Positions 11,822 to 23,254 of a stretch of 64,000 nt of DNA are shown here, piece by piece. Under the pieces are notes generated by a model. That model was not told the origin of the DNA, searched no databases, and saw only the letters and a program-made list of their open reading frames with translations. A program made the position numbers and the translations under genes. Position 1 is the stretch's first letter, and every line of letters starts with the position of its first letter. The DNA is from Epicoccum nigrum (taxonomy: Eukaryota > Ascomycota > Dothideomycetes > Pleosporales > Didymellaceae). The stretch covers positions 1,030,239 to 1,094,238 of the forward strand of contig KZ107842.1 of assembly GCA_002116315.1 (NCBI GenBank), in the 5' to 3' direction.

Positions 11822-13714
11822 GTTGACACGTATGTCTCGCATTACCACAACTACTTTCGAAGCGTCGCTCGAACTAGGATGCAGCAATATGATATCCTTA
11901 CTACCACTAGCTCTGTTTGTGTTCCAGCCGACTTTGCTTGCAGGATTTGGTGTATTTGCCGAGATGCTGACTGCTGGTTTTCCAGCGCTTCCGTAGTCTA
12001 CCAGGGATATACCACAATCGGAACGGTGATCATGCTTCTGATATCCGGAGGTGTTCCGGTCTCCAAGCGCTGATGGTTTTGACAAACCACTTGTAAATTC
12101 TCGGGCAACATCCAAGAACTTGCTAATCAAAGGCTCAATCACCGGTAGTGAAGCCGCTACAATGCCAACATTTGCTCGATAGTGTTCCACAAAGAGCACT
12201 CGTCATATACGAAGCGGTTCGGGCCGGACATAACGGTCTTGGTGAGGCTAACTTTCATGATAGCAGCAACGCAGGCAAATAAACCAAGGGAGAGGACAAA
12301 AATAAGCGAGATTTTGGTTCGTTTGTTTAGTTGAAGTTGCCATACGAGATGTATAGGCAACAACGCCAGTAGGAAATCGGTAGATATGTTCGCAACTGCT
12401 AGTGATTAGACTTTAACGAGTTTTCATTGCGCGCGTACTGACTGGAGTTGATCATAGCGACATGACTAGATGTCTGTGCACTAAAACATTTTGCAGTACC
12501 CTTACCAATCGGTCGGGGACGCAAGCGGAGATCCCAGGCAGCAGCTGGAGGTGTGCATTGAAATACTTGTCACGATTGTATTAGCACCAGTCAGTATTGT
12601 GAAGACGCTTCTGGATTTTGTTTTAACCAAAAGACGAGGCGTCATTGTCTCTCTAGGAAAGAAATGAAAGATTTACTGTAGACTGTAAGCATATGATTTT
12701 ATTGATGTCAAGCCGTGAAATGTCGTACCAATTGTGTAGAATGAAACAACCGTGAAACATGAGAGGAAGATAATGAGTCCATACAAAACCCACGTGTGCG
12801 ATAGACGCGCGACAAGACGCAGAAGGAAGAGGCAGACTGAGACTTCCACGACACACTGCCCGAGTGTAACGCAAGTCATATGCACAAGACGCAGTTTCAG
12901 TAGTTCCCGATAATCTCCCACATCCATCTGAATGACTGACAGAGATTTGTCCAACCCGAAAGAAATTTTGAGCACGTAGAAGGCAAACGACCTGTAGAGA
13001 GCAGCTGCGGTATTGTAGGGAATATAAGTCTTGGTACCCCCCCCTGTCAAAAAAATCCAAAAAGGAAGGAGAGTCGGCAAGATAGAGTGTTGTTAGGATC
13101 TCCGTGACCTCTAAGTAGTAGTAAAGGTCTAGGTCAGGGGCAGAGTGACGTTGTTAGTCACGTGCAGACCCTGACCCAGACCTTCACCACCACTTGGAGG
13201 CCACGGAGATCTTATAACGTCACAACCCTGGTCACAACCCCTCTTCCTTATCACAACCCCACTTTGGCATGCCGAGTCTCCTTCCTTTATCACACTCTCG
13301 TTGACCAGCGTTGTAAGGATGAACATCCAGACCTTCACTATCTGCCTCAGCACGTTAGGCCGAGTAAGTTAATACCCATATTGTGCTGCTATTGTATCTG
13401 ATCTCATATCCCCACTTTTTTGACAGGGGAGGGGGGGGGTCCCAAGACTTATATTGCGCACCAATAGTCGGATCTTCAAGTTGCTGACCGTCCACAGGGA
13501 AAGCACTCACTAGAGCTGCCAGCATACCCCAGCCACCTTTCCCGAATGATCTCACTATGAAAGTACGAACATATATCCTCAGAAGCACAACTGCTGCAGC
13601 GATATTGAACTCAGAAGCAGCCTTGACCAACAAGTTAGGAGCATTTGTGGAGGCAATATCGTCAGGCGTCAAATCTGTCGTACTTGGGGGGCTCATAGGA
13701 GCGATACTTATCAA
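11822..13714 (-). pseudogene. SAT4/Pth11-type rhodopsin-domain membrane protein, pseudogene
   Basis: Remains of a seven-helix integral membrane protein of the fungal rhodopsin-domain family, recognised piece by piece. The N-terminus (IAAAVVLLRIYVRTFIVRSFG, 13.5-13.7 kb) ends at a GTGAGT donor. The middle (TKTYIPYNTAAALYRSFAF, then VSVCLFLLRLV, 12.65-13.03 kb) follows. Next comes FQCTPPAAAWDLRLRP and, after an intron, LLALLPIHLVWQLQLNKRTK (12.2-12.6 kb). Last is VGIVAASLPVIEPLISKFLD plus a polar tail to 11822. Two lesions are clear. A foldback repeat of about 440 bp interrupts the coding sequence after ...IGAQY. A one-base loss near 12,175 turns the expected TIEANVGIV into TIEQMLAL-stop. An intact relative of a different subtype lies at 23.3-24.5 kb. 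The family assignment is strong; the exact original exon ends are not. Confidence 0.8.
13021..13455. repeat. Foldback repeat with RIP-type mutations
   Basis: A large imperfect inverted repeat inside the SAT4-family pseudogene. The outer ends match perfectly over 14 bp (13021-13034 against 13442-13455). A C/G run and CCTGTCAAAAAA come next on each arm. Further in, AAAGGAAGGAGA and TCGGCA recur on both arms. The inner arms, about 13098-13139 against 13164-13206, align over 42 bp with six differences. All six are transitions, the left arm always carries A or T, and five fall at CpA/TpG sites. The right arm contains about 150 bp extra. No coding capacity is seen. It could be a foldback or MITE-like element, or an inverted duplication made in place, because the 14-bp ends include sequence that codes for protein on one side. 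Confidence 0.75.
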
Positions 13715-15357
13715 TAGTGGTGGAATTGGAAAACGAAGTACAGGAGTCTAGTCTTTGAAGTAATGCATCTTCTAAGTACGAGGTGTCCAGAACAAAGGTC
13801 CCCTTGTTGTTGGGAAGAAGGACAACAAACATACGGCGTGGTTGAGTCCGAATTTGGAATTTGATGTCGCGAAGCTGACTTGATGAGATGATCACTAGCA
13901 GTATCACAGTCGATATAGAAGGCTGCTCTGCTGATGTAAGATTTCTTAATCGTGACTTTTGACTTCGTCTCTCGGATTATACGGAGGCGATTTGTAAGAA
14001 AAGAGAGTACTGTTACATCCATCTTGTGTATCAAGCTCCACAAAAACTGTTTGGTCACGGCAAGTCGCAGGATAGTTGATTCCGGAGCATGATCTTTCGC
14101 ACGCGGCTCAGATGAGGCACAGATTCTATTTGTGGTTAAGCGAGGGCGAACAGTGACTGGCATAGGAAGGAAAGCTAGCGTGCCCCTGTTCGCCCCGCTC
14201 ACAATTTCTTCTCATTTCTGCATTCATTTTAGCCATGGGATACCTGAGACATCTTCTCACCCCAATTTGGTTGGGGAGGTAGATCTATGCTCGGCCCTCG
14301 AGAAGCTTCAAACTCATTAGTGTCTACAGACTTTAGAGCATCGCTCAGTAACATCTCATTTTCACACTTACTCTATAAGTATTTTAAAAACAGTATGAGA
14401 GAATCATAGAGCTCGAGACGGCCCTCGAGACTCTTCAGCTAGGGATTCCCACATGCGACGCCCCTTGCGTACAGGAGCGGTGAGGCAACTCGTTATTGAT
14501 CTGCTCTTGCGCACAACAGATCGCCCAGTCCAGACTGCTCTCAACTGATATCTGGCAGGTTTTTCGACCTAGACGCTCTTACTATGAGTCTTACTTCTTG
14601 CATGTATGTGAAGGGGCCTGGTCGAACTCTGAACTTACAATGGCAATCTTGTATCACGTAGCATCTGGTATATATAATCTTTGTATCAGATTCAGAATCG
14701 CCCTTTGTTGGGTTTGTATCAAATGCTGACTCGTTTGGACACCCTATATTTCGGTGGCCACAAGACTATCCGATGTACAGCCACATGACCAGCACCGAAC
14801 CCCGGAGGCCGTGTAGCACGACATAAACTAGTGAAAAATTGTTGCTCTAAGCTGATTAGGAGGTGGTGACAGGGGGGTTGATTGGCTATTAAGATACATC
14901 ACCGCCATCCCACCACAATAGAAGGGATGCCTACCATAACCCCTGCTTTCTTACACATCTAGAGACTTTTTTTTTTCTCTACGAACAGGTTCATCTGTTT
15001 CTCCATGCTAAGGGCTTTGATTTGATACACAAGAATCCCACTTACATGCAAACACGGCAGAGTGCTGAGTTGGATTAGGGTAACCGATCTTCACCAATTT
15101 ATGCCATGCACTCGACTCGGCTATCTGAGCATTTGCAGAGGTTCAAAATTCCAGTCGTTTGGCGCATCGAATCTTGGAAATACCGCATTATCTACCGCGA
15201 TCAGCTATAATCTCATAGGACGCAGAGAAATTCTTCTACTAATGATAGTGCCACGGCAGTTAGAGCGTACCACGTACTTATATCCCGCACGCCGGTAGAT
15301 TTCCCTTCAGATCTCCAGCATTTTGACATTTGCTCCACGCTCATCGATCTATTCAAC
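13715..15357. other. Intergenic, no supported gene
   Basis: No recognisable gene. The minus-strand frame at 13711-14202 (163 residues) has no family resemblance and overlaps the pseudogene promoter side. CGGCCCTCGAGA occurs twice, near 14,291 and 14,421. A T-run lies at about 14,968. The last 100 bp are the likely promoter of the tyrosinase pseudogene. Confidence 0.45.
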
Positions 15358-16683
15358 ATGCATTTCTTTACGGCAACTGCTATCCTTGCTGCCGTTTATG
15401 GCAGTGCTGATGCCACCTTCATGGATACCGACATCCTTGCTGCAAATGGCCTAGCGAAACTAGGTCTCCATGTAGCCCTTCATGGATATCCGAATACAGA
15501 GAAATGTACACTCGAGAATGTTGCTGTACGGCGAGAATGGTGTGTTGTTTGTGACCTCCTGTAGAGTTAGTGTTAACCAGATGTAAGGTCTCTCTTGACC
15601 AAGACTGAGAAGCTGGACTACATAAATGCTGTCAAATGCATAGCAAAGAAGCCAGCGAAGACCCCTGCTGCAATCGCTGCTGGATTAAAGAGCAGATACG
15701 ATGACTTTGTCGCTACTCATATCCTTAAAGCTCAAAATATCCATGGTACTGGCAACTTTCTCGCCTGACATCGTTACTACGTCTGGGCCTATGAACAGGT
15801 ACTCCGTAACGAGTGTGATTACACGGGCTATCAGCCGTACTACAGCTGGCCGTAGTGGGCGAAAGACCCTACGAAATCGCCTTTGTTTGATGGTAGCGAG
15901 ACAAGTCTATCTGAAGACGGGGCATACATTGCTGGACGCAATGCAACCTGTTTGCCGAGCAGCATTCGCTGTCTCGTTACGCTTCAACCTTCAAATGGCG
16001 GAGGTTGCGTTGCGTCGGGGCCTATGAAGGAGTGAGTAGCACCACCTTGCGCCTCTATTGAATAATGTGGAATTGAGGTCATAAACGCTAACATGTCCGC
16101 AGTTGGAAGGTCAATATGGGGCCGCTTGACAATCCGCTTTCTGGTCTGAAGCCGAATCCCCAACCTGATGGCCTTGGTTATAATCCTCGATGCTTGAGCC
16201 GCGACATCAGCAAGCAAGCAAGCTGCGAGCGAGACGGCCGATGAAAAAGTGGCATTCCTAATAAATAACAGCACAGATATCAAAAGTTTTCAAGATCTGC
16301 TGCAAAGCTTCAAACCTGGATCTACTGGCGTTCACAGTGGTGGTCACTACACCATTGGTGGAGATGCTGGCTCGGATCTTTCCAACTCACCAGGCGATCC
16401 TGCATTCTTCCTGCATCACGTTAGTATTTCACATTTCCACTCGTAGAACGTATACTCACAATCACAGGGCATGATCGATAAAGTATGGTGGATCTGGCAA
16501 AACCAGGATTTGAAGAGAAGAACACATGTTATAGCTGGGACCATGACATTCTTAAATCAGCCACCCAGCCGCAATACCACATTACAAGACGGCTTGCATC
16601 TTGGATACGTTGGAGTTACAAATATTACAGCCGACGACGCGACAAGTACCCTCGCTGGGCCGTTTTGTTACATCTACACGTAG
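15358..16683 (+). pseudogene. Tyrosinase (common central domain), pseudogene
   Basis: Type-3 copper phenol oxidase of the secreted fungal tyrosinase family, now disabled. It starts with a clear signal peptide (MHFFTATAILAAVYGSADA). The CuA region reads IHGTGNFLA-stop-HRYYVWAYEQVLRNECDY. The CuB region reads GVHSGGHYTIGGDAGSD and, across an intron at about 16420-16468, AFFLHH-GMIDKVWWIWQNQDL. The tail ends ...LAGPFCYIYT-stop. Copper-binding histidines are still recognisable. Introns are placed near 15540-15586 and 16033-16102 and at the HH-G junction. Lesions: TGG to TGA at 15766-15768 (the Trp of AWHR), an in-frame TAG at 15853-15855 where relatives have a sense codon before WAKDP, and a four-base AAGC slippage near 16210-16223 that shifts the frame before DEKVAFLI. 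Relatives oxidise phenols to quinones in melanin-like or secondary metabolism. Confidence 0.88.
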
Positions 16684-17208
16684 ACCGCTGCACTGCACGC
16701 AAACCGAGACATAGCCGGCATGGGTCTTAGAGCTGACGAGTGTACTTAAATATCTGGCACTATTGATGACCTCTTCGCACGTGTACTTCTTCGACTGATC
16801 GGGCCCTGAGCTATGTACCTCAAGATGTGGGTGGGGTTGACGGACCGAGTCAGAACAATGAAGTGTAGCAAACTAAGTTAGAACGAACTTGACGCGCACA
16901 TGCTCGGCTCTGCCCGCGCGCTCTGCCTAGGTGTATCTCAACTACAACCCATCTCATCTGCACCTCACCTTGACACCTCGAGTCACTCATCAAGCTGAAC
17001 ACAAGTCGACAAACTGATATGTTAAATTAGAAACAAAGGCTGACATAACGACACCGTTATAGCGATGCAACTGCCGAGTGGACCCTGGTCGCAATGACCT
17101 CATTTGGCTTAATAATTGATTGCGACTGATATATGTACACAACACACGCTCACTGCTACAGACGTTCATTGCTGTCCGCCATATTCCACACAATCAAAGA
17201 ATAATATC
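16684..17208. other. Intergenic, promoter side of the NmrA-like gene
   Basis: Non-coding by inspection. It holds the 3' flank of the tyrosinase pseudogene and the promoter of the downstream oxidoreductase. No repeat or RNA gene is seen. Confidence 0.45.
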
Positions 17209-18198
17209 ATGACCATCGCACTCACTAGCGCAACAGGTAAGCTTGGCGGTGCCGTGCTGGATGCCATTCTCGAGAATAGTCTCATCGCTCTCAAAGAGCT
17301 GGTTGTGTGTGTACGTTGAAGTCGCTCAAGCTTCTCGATACGCTTACTGACAGTTTGGCAGACATCTTCAGATCTCAAAGACTCACGCTTCGACTTCCTT
17401 CACTCCCAGAACATCACGATCCGCCAGGCCAATTTCGACGATGCCGCCTCTCTCGCGAAAGCCTTCGAAGGCTGTGATAAGCTCTTCCTAGTCTCCACGC
17501 CGCGCATCGAAATGGACTACAACGACGCACCTCTCTGGCAAGGCCGCGAGAAACACCACCGTGCTGCCATCGACGCTGCGCTCAACTCAGGCGTCAAGCA
17601 CATCTACTACACATCGTTGGGTTTCGGAAACCCAAGCAAAGCAGGCGTTATGCAGGCGCATATCCGGACCGAAGCATATCTTCATGACCTCGAGAAAAAT
17701 AACAAAGCTAAAATAACCATCATTCGAGAGGGTTTATACAACGAGAGCTGGCCACTATATCTTGGGTACTACTATGGCCTCAAGAACGAGACAAGGGAGG
17801 AAGTCGTAGTTGCTGGCGACGGTCCAGTCAGCTGGACCAGCATCGCAGACATGGCATACGGGACCGCAGTGTTACTTGCCGAGCCCAGTGAGAAATGGAG
17901 TGGGAGGACGTTCTACTTGAGTCTGAAGAAGACGGAGACGCTGCACAACATTGCAAATGTTGTCAGTAAAATCAAGGGCCATGATATTAAACTCAAGATC
18001 GTAAGCAGGAAGGAGTACGAAGATTACTATGCGGAGAGAGGACATGACAGGGCAAGCGTGGAGTGGTGGAGCAGCTCGTACGATGCGCTCAAAGATGGCG
18101 AGTGCGCGATCAATGACCCAACACTCGAGACTATGCTCGCAGAGGCGGACCGCAGCCCAAAGCCGCTGGAGGAGACCATCGAAGAGATGCTGAAATAG
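17209..18198 (+). CDS. NmrA-like NAD(P)-binding oxidoreductase
   Basis: Atypical short-chain dehydrogenase of the NmrA/QorB-like group, predicted cytosolic, 312 residues. Exons are 17209-17310 and 17362-18198 (phase 0 intron, GTACGT donor, TTGGCAG acceptor). The N-terminal Rossmann motif TSATGKLGG matches the family's TGATGxLG pattern. Further conserved pieces are LFLVSTPR, the HHRAAIDAALNSGVKHIYYTSL block, IREGLYNESW and VVAGDGPVSWTSIADMA. Length and layout match NAD(P)H-quinone reductase-like NmrA proteins, which act either as redox enzymes or as redox-sensing regulators; sequence alone does not decide between these. The frame is clean, unlike the tyrosinase and transporter pseudogenes on either side, so this gene has probably stayed under selection. 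A minus-strand candidate gene lies just downstream. Confidence 0.9.
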
Positions 18199-18309
18199 AC
18201 TACTTACTCTTACAGAGGCACCCAGACCAGAAGTTCATTTTCTACCTTTCAATTTCGACCGACACATAGTACAACACCCAATCTCCCTCCCTTGTCTCCA
18301 AAACTTCAA

Positions 18310-18696
18310 TCATGCGCGCCAGTAGTTCGAAGGCATGCTCTCAAACGGCGTCTTCCCTAATTTTGCCCTTACGCAATCCATCTCAGCCAACAACTCCTTC
18401 CTCGTCGCGCATCTCTCCTCCTTTACAATCCTCCTTCCATCAGAATCACCTCTTCCTTCCGAATAACGACAGACAGAACAGGAAGAGCGGGTAACGTCGA
18501 CTGATTCATGTGTGGTGCTGTCGTCGTGTGATGCGGTTCGGGTGCCGACGATGTGATAGATGATGAGACCAACGAAGTCTGGGCGGAGGGCTTGGTGGTA
18601 TATTGCGGCATGTGAGGGGGTAGTCACAATGACTGGCTTGGTAACTGGCAGTGAAGCGCTTGGCCTTGGAGTAGACAGAGTCTGTGGGGTGGGCAT
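18310..18696 (-). CDS. Hypothetical protein, 128 aa
   Basis: Single open frame, convergent with the NmrA-like gene (112 bp between the stops). The product starts with a Thr/Pro/Ser-rich stretch, has a short hydrophobic segment (FVGLIIYHIVG, about residues 40-50) and ends in a charged segment (EERCATRKELLAEMDCVRAKLG). I do not recognise a family. The C-terminal part looks coding-like, but several overlapping frames of similar length exist on both strands, so this is only a candidate. Confidence 0.3.
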   Translation of the reverse strand: MPTPQTLSTPRPSASLPVTKPVIVTTPSHAAIYHQALRPDFVGLIIYHIVGTRTASHDDSTTHESVDVTRSSCSVCRYSEGRGDSDGRRIVKEERCATRKELLAEMDCVRAKLGKTPFESMPSNYWRA

Positions 18697-20345
18697 TTTT
18701 GCGTTTTCTTTTCAAGGTTGCGTATGGAGATTGCGTAGAGTGTTAGTGTGATGTGGTAGATGAAGAACCGTATATGCGTTTTGGGGTCTGAGTGTAGCGT
18801 CGTAAACTGATCGTGTGTAGACTAGAGGACTTCTATAATCCGATTCGTGGTGGAATGTAGTACTGGAGATTCAGTCAGAATCGGTATCAATAATAGCCAT
18901 AGGGTAGTGTAGTCTCGATAATGGTAGTTCTCGTACGTTTGGGTCAGAGCTATGAATCACTGCATGCTGCAATGAATTATAAATATATTGTAATTACAGG
19001 TTTAGATAGTAGGCATATCTTTTGTGATAGAAATTCAACGCTCTCTTGACATGGTAAGAGATGATCAGGCTAAGAAGACTTCAACAGAGCGCATATCAAG
19101 CTATGCTCTGCTTCGCAATCTCCCCTTACTCCTCTTCCACTTTCGCAAGCGGCGATGTCTTCCGTACCTGCTGCGAAAACAAGCAACAAGGATGCCAATG
19201 GTCGAATATCGCTGCCAATATTCCTGGAACACAGCTTCGTCTAAAGGCATTCTGATCTTGAAAATCTCCTAACTGAGCTCTCTGACTCTATCTATACTCT
19301 GGTGAAGCTCTTTAGTGATAGCGTAATCGCGGTCCCATCGAATTTTGAGGTGGGGCCTCTTTTTCACTTTCCGTTTGTGGAGTGAGGAATTATGAGATGG
19401 CTCGAGGTTTGTCTGCTGTAACTTCGCAACAGGCCTTCCACGATCACCCATCGAGGTTTTATCGAGGTCTTTATGGGTATGGACGATGTTCAAAGAAGGA
19501 ACGCTGACGAATACTGGTCCCATCAAATTGGAGCGCAACCTGCACAATACCCTTGATTCTCTTATCGAAGTTTCGAAAGCTTTTGAAGTGATGCTACTGA
19601 AGACTTTGAGGCGTTTCGGCGGAGCTTTTGATATAGAGGTTGGGATCGGGCTATCGCTGACTTTCTAACAAGACAAGTCTGTGGGATATAGCGAGGGAAA
19701 TTTTGTGTCGGTGATTATATAGCGTTTGAGTGAAAGAGTAATTATAACGTCCAGAGCCACAACGCATTCACGTGAACCAAATCCGGTAACGGAGTGAAAT
19801 GGCACAAAATGAATCAGGGCAGAGTCGGGGCCCACATGCACTCTCAAAGCCGAAAGGCGCCCTGATTGTCTGACTCTGGTAAGGACTCCTCATCCTTCGC
19901 ATATAAACGTCATGAAGTGCAGATTTCTTTACGACTACATCGTTGTACAATGTCAAGCCGAATGACTGGTCGCGCGAGTAGACGAATTTGACTACCTGAT
20001 AAGTAAAGACACAGGGTAGAGACCTGAAAAATGAGGCATGCTTGTTGCCAGCACCAGTACATTGTCCCAAGGAGAATGTCAGGTTCCTACAGCGATTCCT
20101 GTTACCTAGATTCTAGGTAGCTGTCAGACACAGTCCATCAGTGAGCGTCGTCTGCTAATTTCAAGGAAGCATTAACTTTTCAATATATGTATATATCGAA
20201 ACTCACGTGATTGTAGAGTTTTTGGCATGACGACGTCCGTGGGAGGTGAGGTTAGGTTAGACCAATGAAAGGCGGCCACCTGCCCCTCAGCGGATCGCGT
20301 CCAAAACGACGCGTCAATTATCCTCCATCTTCAACAATTTGCGCC
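18697..20345. other. Intergenic, no supported gene
   Basis: Nothing recognisable. Small open frames near 19,024-19,272 do not match a family. A perfect 8-bp-arm palindrome (TACCTAGA-T-TCTAGGTA) lies at 20103-20119. A TCACGTGA box occurs near 20,203. The right end is the 3' flank of the MFS pseudogene. Confidence 0.45.
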
Positions 20346-22219
20346 CTACACGTTCACCAAAGGATCAGTATCGGCATCCTTCTTGTGGTATAGCTGTCTT
20401 GACACATGGCTGGTCAAGTATTTATCAAAGTTGCGCATGCATACGGATGCAGCGATCGTAACCACACCAACTGCAACCGCGAAGTAGTATACGTAGGCGT
20501 ATGCTTTTGAGTATGCATCACTGACAGCGATGTTTGTAGTAAACAAGAGCTCTGGTGTCATTCCTTCGATCTCGGTAAGAGCGCCCTGGTTGGCGGCAGC
20601 AGCGGCAGTCATCAGTGCCTCGAGCTGGGACCCGGGCAATCCAGCCGCAAGAACGCGCGCCGGAACAATGGACGCAAGGTAGCTTGGTACCTTATTTGTA
20701 TACACTGCAATGAATGCTGCGGTAAATATGGAGCCGAATATGGTTCGTGCTGCAGAGATGACCGCTGATAATTGTCAGATTTTTGTCCATCTGTTCCCCC
20801 GAAGGAGACACTTACAGAAAGCAACCCCAAGATCCTCATCTGGCACCACATACTGAACGATAATTGCGGCAATGACCTCACCCCAGCCAATAGTCCAACC
20901 GGCAAGGAAGGAGAAGGCTATTGCCATGCCTTTGCGCTTCACAGTTATGCTAGCCATCACACCAAGGCTGTCATCCATACCGACGAAACCAGTATCTGAT
21001 ATCTGATGTGCCCAATCCATGACATGAATGGACCTAGGATAACTATACCGCCCCAGAGACCAAACGCAGCTGTGGTGGATAGCCAAGCAGACTCTTGCCA
21101 TGAGCTGACAGTTGAACCGAAAATATAGGTCACTTGCTGTGGCCACATGACAAAGAGTGCAATGTTAATCACGCCATATGTAGCCGAGATGACCGCTAAG
21201 CAGGTGAAGTCCCGGAGGTCACGAAAAAAGCGCATCGGCACGATTGGTTGCGGAGGTGTGAAGAACGCCTCATAAACAACGAAGCAGACGACAGCAACTG
21301 CTCCAGAGATCAACAAGCCCAAGATCTTTGGTGAAGACTATGGCTGAGCTGGACCGCCCCACGAAATTCCAACCAAGAACAAGGCAAGACCAGCGATGAG
21401 AAGGGCTACTTCGGCCCAGTCGATCTTCCTAAGCTCGGCCATTTTGCTGGATCTCTTGCTGTGAAGGTGGGTGGTAGAAGAAGAACCATAAGGCTGTGTC
21501 GGGTACTACATAAAATGAGTCTGGATCCATTCATTTGCAAGAAGAAGTGGCTCACCCATGATGATAATGTAGATGTAAAAGATCCACCTCCAGTTTGCTA
21601 CTTGAACGAGTGCCAGCCCGATATAGGCGCCGAATCCTGTAGCGATGACATTTGGTACAACCACAAGAGCAGTACTGATATACTTGTCTTTGTTGCTGAC
21701 CAGCTCACTAGCCAGCAGTGGGTATGCAGCGGGCACACCGGATGCAATGCCTATGATGACTTCAGCTGCAATCAGTGTCTCGATCGATTGCGCTGTTGCA
21801 GCGACGATACCACCGATAATGGAAAGCGCACACGAACCAAGAGCGAAGTTGCGACGCCCAAATCGATCACTCAGTCGACCAAACAGTGGGAGCGCGATAG
21901 GCTGAGCTGCGCTCCAGACTGTACTGACAAGAGCTACATTGGTACTGGGACCGATGTCTGGGTACACTGCCGACGTGAGAACAGCGGCAAGGGCTTGGAA
22001 TTGGAAGTACGTCGCAACGACGACAATACTAGTGCCAAGAAAGGAACCGATGATCCTTAGGCTCAAGAAGTATCCGTCCTCCAATTTGGAGGCATCTGTT
22101 GTCAGAGCCTCAGATCTCAGCCTATAAGCTTCGTCTGAACTGGTTGAGGCGAGAGATGAGGCATGTCGGTGTGGAGATTTCTCTCCTGACAGATTTGCGG
22201 CGAGGGCCACGTCAGCCAT
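20346..22219 (-). pseudogene. TRI12-like MFS efflux transporter, probable pseudogene
   Basis: Plasma-membrane drug/toxin exporter of the 14-helix major facilitator group resembling trichothecene efflux pumps. Start ATG 22219 (MADVALAANLSGEKS). Exon 1, 22219-21556, has the helix 2-3 loop motif GRLSDRFGRRN. Exon 2 starts at 21505 (ALWFFFYHPP). An intron at 20815-20765 leads to the last exon (SVISAARTIFGSIFTAAF...) ending at 20346. The frame is broken at least three times: a shift near 21461-21468 before SKMAELRKIDW, TGG to TAG at 21338-21340 in GGPAQP-stop-SSPKI, and a one-base loss near 20957-20966 between SSVWMTAL and GVMASITVKRKG. All domains are otherwise collinear, so decay is recent, or some shifts are assembly errors. 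It sits beside other cluster-type genes and could once have exported a local product. Confidence 0.85.
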
Positions 22220-23254
22220 CTGGATTGCGATGGAACTGAAAAGAAATGCAGTGTCCAAGAAATGACGCAGATGCTGAGGTGCAGTGTCGAGAAGAACTTG
22301 ACGGGTGAAAAAGACCGGCAACACGATGATTGCACTCCCACGTTACACCTTGGCTCTTATGAGCGGACGTTTCCCCCTCAAAAATGTTCAAGGTTGGTAA
22401 AGTTTCCTACTGTAAGCGAGCTCTTGCACACATTTTGTTGCTATCGGGTTGCACTGATGTGCGACTCATGCTCACTTGCAGTACTAGTCTTCCGCTGAAT
22501 CCTCCTGAGTAGCCAATCTGTTCTTGTGATAGGCATGATTGGGATATATCAGGGTAGCATTGTTCCTTCTCAAGCTTATTGAAATCAGTATCTCGGAACA
22601 GAGACGACGTCGCATCCTCATGCGGGATGTGCCCAGACCAGTATAGTTACCTGTAGGGGGGCTGCAGCGGGTGGGTCCCACTCTTGTGGTTGGTGGCGCG
22701 GCTACACCCTAGCCTCCGGATTTCACTTTGGTATTCCGTAGCGAGGCAGGCGCACCTAGGGATTACCGAAACCGCAACAATTAGCACGTGCATATGCAAC
22801 GGTAAACCTAGATCCCCTGCCTTTGCTGCAAATATGCACCAACAATAGGAATCAGATTGACAACTCTGCAAGAAAGTCATTTATGAGGCGCATGAGCAGC
22901 GTTCCCTGTGGGGTGAACGAGCGAACGCCATGGTTGGATCAGCATCTTACCATTGTACTCGAGCGGCTCGAGTACAGAAACAAGGTGCAAGTCGAGTACG
23001 CGTTGTGGCGTGGTTCAATCACAGTAGAGGCCTTGAATCGAGTTAACCTTAATGAATGGACGAGATGTTAGGTGCAAGTAAGGTAGGAACCTCTGCACCC
23101 ACGATGGTTGATTTACCTCTACTATTAAGCCCCAATACCTGTGGAAAGTCTATCACCATTTCCCGCTTCCATCCTCAGCCAATGACACTGCTTTGATATC
23201 ATTTCTGCAGGGTCAATCCAATCATTGAGCTACTATTGATCTACTCTTTGTGTC
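22220..23254. other. Intergenic
   Basis: No supported gene. A perfect inverted repeat with 10-bp arms and a 3-bp spacer (TGTACTCGAG-CGG-CTCGAGTACA) lies at 22954-22976. The rest is the promoter side of the MFS pseudogene and the 3' flank of the rhodopsin-domain gene. Confidence 0.45.

Noticed and set aside
13711..14202. 163-residue minus-strand frame upstream of the SAT4-type pseudogene
   Set aside because: Does not resemble the family's N-terminus, and no donor/acceptor pair links it to the pseudogene.
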